Below, piece after piece: positions 55,205 to 63,239 of a stretch of DNA of 64,000 bases. The translations under genes were made by a program, and so were the position numbers. The stretch comes from Chitinophaga nivalis (GTDB taxonomy: Bacteria; Bacteroidota; Bacteroidia; Chitinophagales; Chitinophagaceae), in NCBI RefSeq assembly GCF_025989125.1, contig NZ_JAPDNR010000001.1, positions 3,888,301 to 3,952,300 on the forward strand. Direction: 5' to 3'. The notes below the pieces were generated by a model. It ran no database searches. It saw only the letters and a program-made list of their open reading frames with translations, and had not been told where the DNA came from. How positions within the stretch are numbered: the first letter of the stretch is position 1; every line of letters begins with the position of its first letter.

Positions 55205-56542
55205 TTAAAAGTTATGGGTCAGTGTACCGGTTGATTTCAATAAAGTATAGTAGGCCAGTGCCGCTTCCGTGACAGCCAGCTCATAGTTGATCTGTGCGCG
55301 GAACCGCTGTACCTGTGCATCTATGCGGTCAATCGCAGCTATTATATTGTGCTGGTATTTTACCTCCATCATGTTATCATTTTCGATCGCCTGGCGGATG
55401 GTGGGTTGCAGCAGCTGTACTTTTTCCTGCATCAGATGATAGTTGCGGAAAGCTGCATGTACTTCCCGGCTGATATAATCCTGCTGTAATAATTGCTGTG
55501 TATGGGTTTGCCGGAGTTGTACCGCGGCGCCGGCCGCCTTATTGCGGGTAGTCCACAGAGTGCCCATATCCCAGGTGACCTTCACGCCTACCGTGATGGG
55601 CGTGATATATTGTCCGGATGCCGGAATGAAGTTGCTGACAGCATTCACGTAATACAGGTCGGCACCCGCTTTGAGGGCAGGCAACTGTGCTGCCCGGATG
55701 CTTTTCAGCTGGAGCTGTGCGGCTTCCTGCTGCAGGGTCGATTGCTGTAATCCACTATGGTGCTGCCAGGCAAGCTGCAGGTAATGATCCAGGCTGTCGG
55801 CAGCAGGCGTGGTGGTGTCCGGAGGGGCCGGCGAGCAGGCTGTTTCCGGTGCTATACCCAGCAATACCGCCAGGTTGTATTGAATGATTTGGCGATTGTT
55901 TTCCAGGGTGACTGCCTGTATCCGGATATCTGATAACTGCAGTTCAAAACGCAGCACATCATTCTTCGTAACGAGTCCCTGTTCAAAAAAGCGGTTGGCC
56001 TGTTGCAGCTGCAACACCAGTGCAGCCTCGTTTTTATCTGCTATCTGCCGGAGCTGTATGACCTTATACAACTCATAGTAGGTACTGATGATGGCATATA
56101 CTATTTCATTTTCATTACCGGCGATATCCAGCCGGGCGATGTCGGCCAGCAGTGCTGCTGACTTCCGGGCAAACCGCAGCTGGTTGCCATTAAAAAGGGT
56201 GGTATACAGGGAAAGGGTACCCATATAGCTGTCGGCCCGGTCGGGCAGCAGCATAGCTTGTTCGCCCATGTTCAGCCGGTGTGCGGGAATTTCCGCATGC
56301 GTAAAACCATAACTCGCTTTAGCGGTAGGGAGGGCGGCATCCCTGGCCTGGTTATACCGGGCCATCGCTGCTTCGAGCTGGCCGCGTGACAGTTTTAATT
56401 CCTTGCTGTTGGTCAGCCCCATTTTCACGGCTGCCGGCAATGACAGCGGCATGGTCTGTGCCAGCAGCTTACCACTGCCCAGCAGGACATAGATCAGGAT
56501 CCCGGCCACTGTTAGCCGGGCGGTGCTTCTTATTGTTTTCAT
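55205..56542 (-). CDS. TolC-family outer-membrane efflux protein
   Basis: A 445-residue outer-membrane channel with signal peptide (cleavage near KLLAQ). It carries two outer-membrane-efflux repeats (about 40-225 and 250-435) rich in alpha-helical coiled coil: ELKLSRGQLEAAMARYNQARDA, then YELYKVIQLRQIADKNEAAL and LQLKSIRAAQLPALKAGADLYYV-type segments. It lies second in the reverse operon, 32 bases after the MFS gene and 6 before the adaptor. A dedicated TolC inside the operon is common in Bacteroidota. The cargo is unknown. Confidence 0.92.
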   Translation of the reverse strand: MKTIRSTARLTVAGILIYVLLGSGKLLAQTMPLSLPAAVKMGLTNSKELKLSRGQLEAAMARYNQARDAALPTAKASYGFTHAEIPAHRLNMGEQAMLLPDRADSYMGTLSLYTTLFNGNQLRFARKSAALLADIARLDIAGNENEIVYAIISTYYELYKVIQLRQIADKNEAALVLQLQQANRFFEQGLVTKNDVLRFELQLSDIRIQAVTLENNRQIIQYNLAVLLGIAPETACSPAPPDTTTPAADSLDHYLQLAWQHHSGLQQSTLQQEAAQLQLKSIRAAQLPALKAGADLYYVNAVSNFIPASGQYITPITVGVKVTWDMGTLWTTRNKAAGAAVQLRQTHTQQLLQQDYISREVHAAFRNYHLMQEKVQLLQPTIRQAIENDNMMEVKYQHNIIAAIDRIDAQVQRFRAQINYELAVTEAALAYYTLLKSTGTLTHNF

Positions 56543-56574
56543 GCAATCATTGTTTTTTGTAAGTACCGGCCGCC

Positions 56575-58146
56575 TTAGTGCAGGTCTGCGGCAGGTGCGG
56601 ATTTATGAGCAGATTTCGTCAGCAGTACAAAAGGCACGGCCAGGAGGAACAACATACTTACAGCCAGGTATACATCCATATAGGAGAGGATGGTTGCCTG
56701 CTGGTTGACACTTATATCCAGCAGCTTGTAACTGCTTTTTACAGCGATGTTCACCGGCATACCCTTGCCCTGAAAAGATTGTTGGACGGCCAGGAGCCGA
56801 TGCTGTACCGCCGGATCGGCATTGACCAGGTGGCTCACCAGCGTGTTGCGGTGGAATACCTGTTGCCGGGAAATATAAGTGGTGATAACGGCAATACCGA
56901 ACGATCCGCCCAGTTGCCGCAGCATACCGGTAAAGGCTGCACCGTCGGCAATTTCATTGGTTTTAATGGTGGCAAATGCAATATTGCTGATAGACACGAC
57001 AAAGAAATTCAGCGCGATATAACGGAACAGCAATACCGTAAAAAAGGTGTAGATATCGGTGTGTGGCGTCAGTATATTACGGCTCCAGTAACAGTTAAAC
57101 GCAAACAGGAGCATACCGGCAGCCAGCAGGTATTGTGGCTTTACGCCCATTTTATTGAGCCGGGTCACCACGGGCAGCACAAAGATGCTGGAGATGGAAG
57201 AAACGGCAACCAGCAGCCCCGCATCGGTAGCCGGCCAGCCCAGCTGCGATTGGGTAAAGAGCGGTACAATAAACGTAGACCCGTAGGAACCAAATCCATA
57301 AATAAAAGACAGGATCGTTGCCATCAGCAGATTTTTGTTGTGTAATACCCGCAGGTTTACGATGGGATGTGTACAGGTGAGCTCCCGCCAGATAAAAAAG
57401 AAAATACCGAAGAATGCGATCACAGACAGAATGGTAATGATTTCGCTGTTGAACCAGTCTTCTTCCTGGCCGCGTTCCAATACAAACTGCAGGGAGCCGA
57501 TGGCCGCAGCCAGTAAGAGTATGCCCATCCAGTCTACTTCGCGGGCCGATTTTTTACTGCCGTACTGCGGGCTCCGGATATACTGAAAGGAGAGGAGTGC
57601 GGCGATGATACCCAGTGGCACATTGATATAAAATATCATTGGCCAGCTGTAGTTGTCGATGATGTAACCGCCGAGTATCGGACCTAGTGACGGACCGATA
57701 ATGACACCCAGGGTGAAGATAGCCTGTGCCTGGCCGCGTTTTTCTGTGGGGTATATTTCCGTGATGATGGTCTGCGAAGTGGCCAGCAGCGCGCCGCCGC
57801 CCATGCCCTGCAGAAAACGGAATACCGATAGGGCGAAGATATTGTTGGACTGGCCGCATAAAAAAGAGCAGATGGTAAACAATACGATGGAGCCTGCAAA
57901 GTAGTGCGTCCGGCCAAACTGCTGCGACAACCAGCTGGTCATCGGGATGATGATCACATTGCCGATCGCATAGGCGGTAGCTACCCAACCGACTTCGGTG
58001 AGGGTCGCACCCAGATTGCCCTGCAGGTCATTCAGCGCCACATTCACAATGGTTACATCCAATAGCTCCAGTATGGCGCATAACATCACCACCATCGTGA
58101 TGATGATTCGCCGGTATCCGTATTCAATCATTGATTCCTGTAACAT
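56575..58146 (-). CDS. EmrB/QacA-type DHA2 family MFS exporter
   Basis: A 523-residue inner-membrane drug:H+ antiporter with about 14 transmembrane segments. Start ATG 58146 (MLQESMIEYGYRR); the frame is open further to 58281 but that part lies over the promoter and is not protein-like. Family motifs are present: LDVTIVNVAL in helix 1, GWVATAYAIGNVIIIPMTSW, the loop LSQQFGRTHYF (motif A), and FRFLQGMGGGALLATSQTII leading to EKRGQAQAIF. It pumps small amphipathic compounds with the adaptor and TolC genes that follow. It is first in the operon, directly behind a perfect inverted repeat that covers its start region. Confidence 0.93.
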   Translation of the reverse strand: MLQESMIEYGYRRIIITMVVMLCAILELLDVTIVNVALNDLQGNLGATLTEVGWVATAYAIGNVIIIPMTSWLSQQFGRTHYFAGSIVLFTICSFLCGQSNNIFALSVFRFLQGMGGGALLATSQTIITEIYPTEKRGQAQAIFTLGVIIGPSLGPILGGYIIDNYSWPMIFYINVPLGIIAALLSFQYIRSPQYGSKKSAREVDWMGILLLAAAIGSLQFVLERGQEEDWFNSEIITILSVIAFFGIFFFIWRELTCTHPIVNLRVLHNKNLLMATILSFIYGFGSYGSTFIVPLFTQSQLGWPATDAGLLVAVSSISSIFVLPVVTRLNKMGVKPQYLLAAGMLLFAFNCYWSRNILTPHTDIYTFFTVLLFRYIALNFFVVSISNIAFATIKTNEIADGAAFTGMLRQLGGSFGIAVITTYISRQQVFHRNTLVSHLVNADPAVQHRLLAVQQSFQGKGMPVNIAVKSSYKLLDISVNQQATILSYMDVYLAVSMLFLLAVPFVLLTKSAHKSAPAADLH

Positions 58147-58186
58147 GCCGTCATGATTTCCTATGTGAATAATGACGGCAAAATTA
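58146..58186 (-). promoter_or_regulatory. Efflux-operon promoter with perfect 9-bp inverted repeat
   Basis: On the reverse strand TAATTTTG (58186-58179) matches the -7 consensus TAnnTTTG exactly. TGCCGTCAT (58146-58154) and ATGACGGCA (58172-58180) are exact complements separated by 17 bases, spanning from the -7 box to the start codon. This is an operator-like arrangement, or a leader hairpin that would occlude the translation start. Confidence 0.6.
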
Positions 58187-58268
58187 TTCCCGATCCTTGC
58201 GCAGTAAAACTGACAATTCGCACTTTTAGGTGGACGAAATACGGATATCAGCGATCCCTGTAACGCAC

Positions 58269-58313
58269 CAGGAGCAGACAACCGTTATCATTGATGACGT
58301 TTGCCTGCTCCTG
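58269..58313 (-). terminator. Hairpin downstream of the PepSY gene
   Basis: CAGGAGCAG (58269-58277) pairs with CTGCTCCTG (58305-58313); the stem continues partly through ACAA/TTTG. It lies 20 bases beyond the PepSY stop on the reverse strand and upstream of the efflux promoter. There is no T-tract, so a transcript-end hairpin is the most that can be said. Confidence 0.45.
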
Positions 58314-58333
58314 ATTTATACTGCGGGGATGCC

Positions 58334-59464
58334 CTATTTTCGTGGCTTCTTCTTGAATTTATTGACCCATATCAGGGTGCCGGTTACCGGAAGGCTGGTG
58401 GCGATCAGGCAGGCAATAAAATATAGGATGCGGGAGAAATTATTGAAGATATCACCGGTATGCAGGGAACGGATGGAGTCTGTGATTTTCTCATTCCATT
58501 TTTTATCTGCAAAACGTTCTGTCTTCAAAACCGCTGTGGTAAAGCGGTCCAGCTGCACTTTGTCGGGTGCTGAAAGAGAGAAGAAGCCGGTACGTGATTT
58601 AGTGATGACTACGGCGGTACGGATATCTCCCGACAGGGAGATGCGGGTATCACCCTGGAAATCGAGTACGGTATTGGCTTTGGCCAGGTAGGCTGCTACT
58701 GCCGGAAACTGGGTGGTATCTGCCGGCAGGGCAGACGGCATGGGTTTTTCTCCTCTGCCCCGAAACACCTTTACGCCCATTACCTTGGTTACCCCATCGC
58801 GGTACCACTCAAAAGACCAGCACAGGCCAGTTAAGCCCATCACCAGCAACAGGAGGAAGGAGTAGAAGCCAAGCGTATTGTGCAGGTCGTGGTTGACCCG
58901 TTTCCAGTTGGCGCTGAACATGATTTTGAATCCCTGCCGGATGTTTTTAAGCCGCGCCGGGAACCATAGTACCAGACCCGTGAGCACCAGGAAAATAAAG
59001 ATGATGGTGGATACGCCCACGATAATGCTGCCGCCGTTTTTGTCGAGCAGCAGCCAGCGGTGTACACGCATCATCCAGAAGAAGAAACCGGAGGTGCTGC
59101 TTTCGCCCGTAGCCTTCACGGTGGCGGAATAAGGATCTACATACCAGGTTTCACCCCGTTCCTGCTTTGGTTTTTTCACTCCGAACAGGTAGGTCCGGTC
59201 GGACTTGCCGGGAATTGTCACCGATGTTACTTTACCTCCGGATTGTTGTTCCAATCGGACAATGAGGGTATCCACCGGCAGTGGCTGTGCTCCTGCGGGG
59301 GCTACCACCTTGAATCTGGCTGGTTCCAGCAATTGTTCCACCTCCGCGTGGAAGGTATAGATGGTACCGCTTAAACAAACGATAAATAATACCAGGCCGC
59401 TGGCCAGTCCCAGCCAAAGATGGATGTCATTGAATAATTTCCGGAGTGTATAGTTTTTTTTCAT
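58334..59464 (-). CDS. PepSY-associated transmembrane protein (ferric-siderophore reductase-like)
   Basis: A 376-residue inner-membrane protein with four hydrophobic segments. The first carries NDIHLWLGLASGLVLFIVCL; periplasmic PepSY-like parts follow, then MRVHRWLLLDKNGGSIIVG, FYSFLLLLVMGLTGLCW and a last helix before a basic tail (WVNKFKKKPRK). The intramembrane histidines and layout fit the PepSY_TM family, whose members reduce or release iron from siderophores in the periplasm. I use ATG 59464 (MKKNYTLRK); the frame is open to 59542. Usually such genes sit beside a siderophore receptor; none is adjacent here, so the iron link is only family knowledge. Confidence 0.85.
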   Translation of the reverse strand: MKKNYTLRKLFNDIHLWLGLASGLVLFIVCLSGTIYTFHAEVEQLLEPARFKVVAPAGAQPLPVDTLIVRLEQQSGGKVTSVTIPGKSDRTYLFGVKKPKQERGETWYVDPYSATVKATGESSTSGFFFWMMRVHRWLLLDKNGGSIIVGVSTIIFIFLVLTGLVLWFPARLKNIRQGFKIMFSANWKRVNHDLHNTLGFYSFLLLLVMGLTGLCWSFEWYRDGVTKVMGVKVFRGRGEKPMPSALPADTTQFPAVAAYLAKANTVLDFQGDTRISLSGDIRTAVVITKSRTGFFSLSAPDKVQLDRFTTAVLKTERFADKKWNEKITDSIRSLHTGDIFNNFSRILYFIACLIATSLPVTGTLIWVNKFKKKPRK

Positions 59465-59481
59465 GTATCGGTAATAATTGA

Positions 59482-59513
59482 GCTGCCCATGGTTTGAGGG
59501 CAGCGCAAAAATA
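59482..59513 (-). promoter_or_regulatory. PepSY gene promoter with 7-bp inverted repeat
   Basis: On the reverse strand TATTTTTG (59513-59506) is an exact -7 match, with TTTA 18 bases upstream as a weak -33. GCTGCCC (59482-59488) and GGGCAGC (59498-59504), a perfect inverted repeat, cover the predicted start. It could bind a repressor; it does not resemble a classical Fur box. Confidence 0.5.
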
Positions 59514-59561
59514 TCAGAAATAATGGATAAATAAAGCTCCACGTGGTACCGCAGCTTTTAT

Positions 59562-59569
59562 TATCTTTG
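59562..59569 (+). promoter_or_regulatory. Possible -7 element of the NTF2-like gene
   Basis: TATCTTTG matches TAnnTTTG exactly. No TTTG is found 19 bases upstream, and the leader to ATG 59723 would be about 147 bases. The gap 59465-59722 holds this and the divergent PepSY promoter. Confidence 0.35.
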
Positions 59570-59722
59570 CCACATCATCATTATTACCACATATCAGCAC
59601 ACCCATTTGGTGGTACCTGCCTCCCAGGCAGGCTACAGCTATTGCTGAGCCTTCCTCCCTGCAAAACGATATTCAGATTATTCACTTTCCGAAAGCATCT
59701 TTTTCGGATAATACCTGTATGT

Positions 59723-60415
59723 ATGTCTATCCACCATAAACAATTAGTCCTCGATGCCTTTAAACAACTGATTGGCGAAGGTAATACCGCCCTGTTGGAT
59801 CACTATATCAGCGACCATTACCGGCAACATAATCCTACCCTGAAAGACGGGAAAGCCGGATTGCTGGCCGCATTATCTGCCCTGCAGCAACAACCCCGGC
59901 CTGCGACCACCACTTCGCCGGTGAGGCTGGTCATTGCCGATGGCGACTATGTACTCCTGCTGTTATCCCTTTCCCTCTATGGGAAAACATGGGCGGTAGC
60001 AGACCTGTACCGGATAGCACATAACCAGCTGGCAGAACACTGGGATGCCATGGAAGTGCAGCCACCGGTAGCCCTGATCAGTGGCGACATGGCGGGAGAT
60101 GCGGCTGCCGGTAAAACATTTATACAACAATGTTATACAGCTGTCATAACCGGAGCGGCTACCTGGTCCGCTTTCTTTGCACCGGACTATACCGGCTACT
60201 ATCCCGATGATACCTGGATGACGGTTACGCAATATCAGCTACACCGGATAATGGGAGAGGGGAGTCTGATAGGGGTACAAGCTATGATGGTCCGCGAAGG
60301 CGTGGAATGGGCCTGTTATGATATTTTCCGGTTACGGGGAAATAGTATTACGGCGCATTGGCGGGTGGCGCAGGCGATACCTGCTGTGATGTCGCACAAT
60401 AATGGTATGTTGTAA
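59723..60415 (+). CDS. Tandem NTF2/SnoaL-like domain protein
   Basis: A 230-residue cytoplasmic protein of two cone-shaped NTF2-like domains. The first (about 1-112) shows DAFKQLIGEGNTALLDHYIS, DHYRQHNPTLKDGKAGL and AEHWDAMEV, close to predicted SnoaL-like aldol-condensation enzymes. The second (about 120-225) shows TFIQQCYTAVITGAATW, FFAPDYTGYYPD and ITAHWRVAQ. I use ATG 59723; the frame stays open to 59543, but the extension runs over the promoter region and is not protein-like. These folds hold small hydrophobic ligands; no definite activity can be assigned. It is a single gene with its own terminator. Confidence 0.8.
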   Translation: MSIHHKQLVLDAFKQLIGEGNTALLDHYISDHYRQHNPTLKDGKAGLLAALSALQQQPRPATTTSPVRLVIADGDYVLLLLSLSLYGKTWAVADLYRIAHNQLAEHWDAMEVQPPVALISGDMAGDAAAGKTFIQQCYTAVITGAATWSAFFAPDYTGYYPDDTWMTVTQYQLHRIMGEGSLIGVQAMMVREGVEWACYDIFRLRGNSITAHWRVAQAIPAVMSHNNGML

Positions 60416-60420
60416 GCTCT

Positions 60421-60454
60421 GCTCCCCGTTTCCCGTAAGAAACGGGGAGCTTTT
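60421..60454 (+). terminator. Rho-independent terminator of the NTF2-like gene
   Basis: GCTCCCCGTTTC (60421-60432) pairs perfectly with GAAACGGGGAGC (60439-60450) over a 6-base loop, followed by TTTT. It lies 5 bases after the gene and 7 before the end of the convergent YdeI-like gene. Confidence 0.88.
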
Positions 60455-60461
60455 ATGTTTA

Positions 60462-61043
60462 TTAAGGGTAGAACTTTTCGTTTTTCTCCAGCATGGCAAT
60501 GATGGTATCTATCCTTTTGGTGCGGGTTTCTGGCTTCTTGGCGGTATGTAACCGATAGTAGATGGCAAATTTATTTTGCTTGGTCAGGGTATCGTAGAAG
60601 GCTGTTGCTTTTTTATTTTTTTTCAGCACCGCCAGGAAGTCGTCCGGCAGTTCTGCCGTTTTGGTATTGCTATAGGCGTCATCCCAACGGCCATCTGCTT
60701 TGGCGCGTTCTACTTCCTGCAATCCGGGCGGTAACATTTTCCCTGCTTTGAGGAGGCGGTCAATATGTTCTCTGTTGCGTACAGACCATACACTTTTGGG
60801 CCGTCGGGGGGTAAACTTCTGTACATACGTATCTTCATCAATACGTTTAGACATGCCGTCTATCCAACCGTAACACAGGGCTTCATCCAATGCTTCCGCA
60901 TATACGATGGAAGGTACGCCGGTATGTTTCTTATGGATGCGTATCCATACCCCATCTTCGGCGGCGTGGTGTTGTTGCAGCCAGGCAGCCCATTCTTCCT
61001 GGTTGCTGCAGGTAATGACCGGATATTCTTTTTTGGTAGCCAT
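60462..61043 (-). CDS. YdeI/OmpD-associated family protein
   Basis: A 193-residue soluble protein. Family features: EEWAAWLQQHHAAEDGVWIR, KKHTGVPSIVYAEALDEALC with YGWIDGMSKRID, FTPRRPKSVWSVRNREHI, and the C-terminal AIYYRLHTAKKPETRTKRID. Proteins of this group have been called bacteriocin-protection proteins; their biochemical role is not known. I use ATG 61043 (MATKKEYP); the frame is open to 61088. An exact -7-like TAAATTTG lies on the reverse strand at 61054-61047, so close to the ATG that the transcript could be leaderless. The gene is otherwise alone and ordinary. Confidence 0.85.
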   Translation of the reverse strand: MATKKEYPVITCSNQEEWAAWLQQHHAAEDGVWIRIHKKHTGVPSIVYAEALDEALCYGWIDGMSKRIDEDTYVQKFTPRRPKSVWSVRNREHIDRLLKAGKMLPPGLQEVERAKADGRWDDAYSNTKTAELPDDFLAVLKKNKKATAFYDTLTKQNKFAIYYRLHTAKKPETRTKRIDTIIAMLEKNEKFYP

Positions 61044-61130
61044 ATCCAAATTTACAATTTTTCGGGAAGTAGGGGGAAATGAGATCAACGTATATGCGTG
61101 ACGTTTAGTTTGATATTTTTTTTAAAAAGA

Positions 61131-61161
61131 TTTGGAAATATAGTTTAAATGATTACTTTTG
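61131..61161 (+). promoter_or_regulatory. Consensus Bacteroidota promoter of the tRNA-Lys gene
   Basis: TTTG (61131-61134), exactly 19 bases, then TACTTTTG (61154-61161) is a perfect match to TTTG-N19-TAnnTTTG. The predicted start near 61168 is about 22 bases before the mature tRNA. Confidence 0.85.
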
Positions 61162-61189
61162 CACTCCCTTACAACAACGGACAGGGAAT

Positions 61190-61262
61190 GATTCCGTAGC
61201 TCAGTTGGTAGAGCAATACACTTTTAATGTATGGGTCCTGGGTTCGAGTCCCAGCGGGATCA
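61190..61262 (+). tRNA. tRNA-Lys (anticodon UUU)
   Basis: A 73-base cloverleaf: acceptor GATTCCG with CGGGATC plus discriminator A; D stem GCTC/GAGC; anticodon stem ATACA/TGTAT with loop CTTTTAA, anticodon TTT; T stem CTGGG/CCCAG with loop TTCGAGT. CCA is not encoded. It carries lysine to AAA/AAG codons. It stands alone with its own promoter and terminator and lies at the edge of an A+T-richer segment, so it is a possible integration site. Confidence 0.97.
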
Positions 61263-61269
61263 CAACAAA

Positions 61270-61300
61270 GAAACACTGTTATTACGGTGTTTCTTTTTTT
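61270..61300 (+). terminator. Terminator of the tRNA-Lys gene
   Basis: GAAACAC (61270-61276) pairs with GTGTTTC (61287-61293) over a 10-base loop, followed by seven T residues (61294-61300), 7 bases after the tRNA. Confidence 0.85.
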
Positions 61301-61554
61301 ATGCTCATACATGCACACCATGCAGCTAGTTAGGCTTTAGTGATAGCTAGTTCAATTTATACCAATAAGAAGACTGGGTAATCAGTGAGATACTATCGTT
61401 TTAATATCAACATTTGCAGGTGATATCAAACTGATAATTTTCTTCTTATCAGATGCATCCATGTATTGGTATCAGTTAAAAACGTTTTCTGCCCTCATAT
61501 TGTCAAACCAATGTTAGTGGCAAGTCGCTTTTATTCATTTGCTTTCTGCCGTCT
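61301..61554. other. A+T-rich non-coding gap after the tRNA gene
   Basis: Some 250 bases with no credible gene, promoter or RNA. The composition already resembles the A+T-richer genes that follow rather than the genes to the left. I looked for a second copy of the tRNA 3' end, as an integrated element would leave, and saw none inside the window. Confidence 0.4.
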
Positions 61555-62469
61555 TTAATTAAACGAACGTCTGAACTCCAAAGGCGAAGCATTTGTCTTT
61601 GTCTTGAAAAGTTTGCTAAACGATTGTGAATGTTCAAAGCCCAATTCATAAGCAATTTCCGAAACGGAAAGATTTGTAGTTGATAATTTTTCTTTAGCTT
61701 TTTCTATGATTGCGTTCTGAATGTATTGTTGTGTGTTTAGCCCTGTCAATGAACTCAACATGTCACTCAAATAGCGTTGCGATAGCTTTAATTCTGTACT
61801 GATATATTTCACTGAGGGCAAGCCGTTTTTCAGACTGTTTTTTTCTTCAAAATAGCTGTTTAAAAGTTTGTCCAAAGATGTTATGATGTCGTGATTGATT
61901 GCTTTCCTCGTGATAAATTGCCTGTTGTAAAAACGATTGCTGTAATTCAATAACAATTCTATTTGCGACACCAAAACATCTTGGCTGAAACTGTCAATAT
62001 TGTTGTCTAATTCATTGGCTATTATAGCAAATAAATTGGTTATGATTTCTTTTTCTTTTGCCGATAGAAATAAGGCTTCTGAAACATCGTAAGAGAAAAA
62101 GCCATATTGATTTATTGTGCTTCCTAACGGATAATTTCGGATAAAGTCTGAATGGAAATACAAAGCAATCCCTTCATAGCTTTCTATGTCTTCCGGTGGA
62201 AAAACGATTTGTTTTGGCTTCAAAAATGCTAATCCGCCTTCTTCAAAATCATAATATCCTTGTCCGTATTTTATCTGTCCTGTGAATGTAGGTTTAAAGG
62301 AAATTTTGTAAAAATCAAGACTTACTTTTTGCCCCTTTGGAAACATTTCAATCGGAACATTATTATAATCAACCAATGCAATCAGTGGGTGCAATGGTGC
62401 AGGAACTCCCAAGAGACGCACCAATTGCGAAATACTTTTAATGTGATTGATGTTAGATTGTTGTTGCAT
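61555..62469 (-). CDS. AraC-family transcriptional regulator
   Basis: A 304-residue regulator with a cupin-like N-terminal sensor (about 30-160; FYKISFKPTFTGQIKYGQGY, LAFLKPKQIVFPPED) and a C-terminal AraC domain (about 205-302): LKLSQRYLSDMLSSLTGLNT, KEKLSTTNLSVSEIAYELGF, EHSQSFSKLFKTKTNASPLEF split over helices. It follows an SDR gene by 19 bases on the reverse strand; this trio of oxidoreductases plus AraC is frequent in Bacteroidota and suggests regulation of a small-molecule reduction pathway. Codon use is A+T-richer than in genes left of the tRNA. Confidence 0.9.
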   Translation of the reverse strand: MQQQSNINHIKSISQLVRLLGVPAPLHPLIALVDYNNVPIEMFPKGQKVSLDFYKISFKPTFTGQIKYGQGYYDFEEGGLAFLKPKQIVFPPEDIESYEGIALYFHSDFIRNYPLGSTINQYGFFSYDVSEALFLSAKEKEIITNLFAIIANELDNNIDSFSQDVLVSQIELLLNYSNRFYNRQFITRKAINHDIITSLDKLLNSYFEEKNSLKNGLPSVKYISTELKLSQRYLSDMLSSLTGLNTQQYIQNAIIEKAKEKLSTTNLSVSEIAYELGFEHSQSFSKLFKTKTNASPLEFRRSFN

Positions 62470-62488
62470 TTTTTGTTTACGAATTTAA

Positions 62489-63226
62489 TCAATTTTGTTT
62501 TGACGGACGAATAACAATGTCGCCAATTTCAACATCGTCAGGTTGGCTGATAGCATAAATGACAGCATTGGCAATGGCTATGGGATCTATAGCAATTACT
62601 TCCATTCCTTTTTGAATAGTTACTTTCATTTCTTCGTTTTTTAGGTTGTTCGCAAAATCTGTTTTCACAAAGCCTGGCGAAATGCCTGTAATGCGTATGT
62701 TTCCGTCTGACTCTTGACGAAACGCTTCTGCAATAGTGCGAATGGCATTTTTAGTTCCTGCATAAACGCCCTGCATTGGGACAATCTTTATTCCTGCCGT
62801 TGAAATGATATTGACGATATGTCCCGATTGTTGTTGTTTGAAAATGGGAATTGCAGCCGACATCCCATACAAAACGCCTTTGAGGTTAATGTCAATCATT
62901 TCTTCCCAATCATCAATATCCAATTCGTCAATACGGCTTAATTGACTGACACCTGCGTTGTTTACAATGACATCTAATTTTCCGTATTGCTCAACTGCTG
63001 TATTTACCAACCGGACTAAATCGGCTTTATTCTTTACATCAATTTTAGCACAGGTGGCTTCACCACCTGTGCTTTTAATTTCTTCAACAATTTGTTGTAA
63101 TTGTTCTGTTCGCCTTGCACCCAAAACAACCTTTGCACCGGTTTTTGCTAATTCTATTGCAATGGCTTTGCCCATTCCACTACTTGCACCTGTAATAGCT
63201 ATAACTTTCCCTTTAATATTTTGCAT
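62489..63226 (-). CDS. Short-chain dehydrogenase/reductase (classical SDR)
   Basis: A 245-residue NAD(P)-dependent oxidoreductase. The Rossmann glycine motif is TGASSGMGKAIA (about 12-23); GARR after strand 2 suggests NADP preference. NNAG follows at about 86-89, and the catalytic set is Ser of ISTAGI, Y-A-G-T-K (YxxxK) and PGFVKTDF. Length is normal for the classical group (about 250). It lies 13 bases downstream of the aldo/keto reductase gene and 19 upstream of the AraC gene on the reverse strand. Substrate unknown, probably a small carbonyl compound or alcohol. Confidence 0.93.
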   Translation of the reverse strand: MQNIKGKVIAITGASSGMGKAIAIELAKTGAKVVLGARRTEQLQQIVEEIKSTGGEATCAKIDVKNKADLVRLVNTAVEQYGKLDVIVNNAGVSQLSRIDELDIDDWEEMIDINLKGVLYGMSAAIPIFKQQQSGHIVNIISTAGIKIVPMQGVYAGTKNAIRTIAEAFRQESDGNIRITGISPGFVKTDFANNLKNEEMKVTIQKGMEVIAIDPIAIANAVIYAISQPDDVEIGDIVIRPSKQN

Positions 63227-63239
63227 TGATGTTAGCTTT

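Noticed and set aside
61190..61262. tRNA 3' end repeated as an attachment site inside the window
   Set aside because: I looked for a second copy of the T-arm and acceptor end to the right and found none before 64000, so no att site is claimed.
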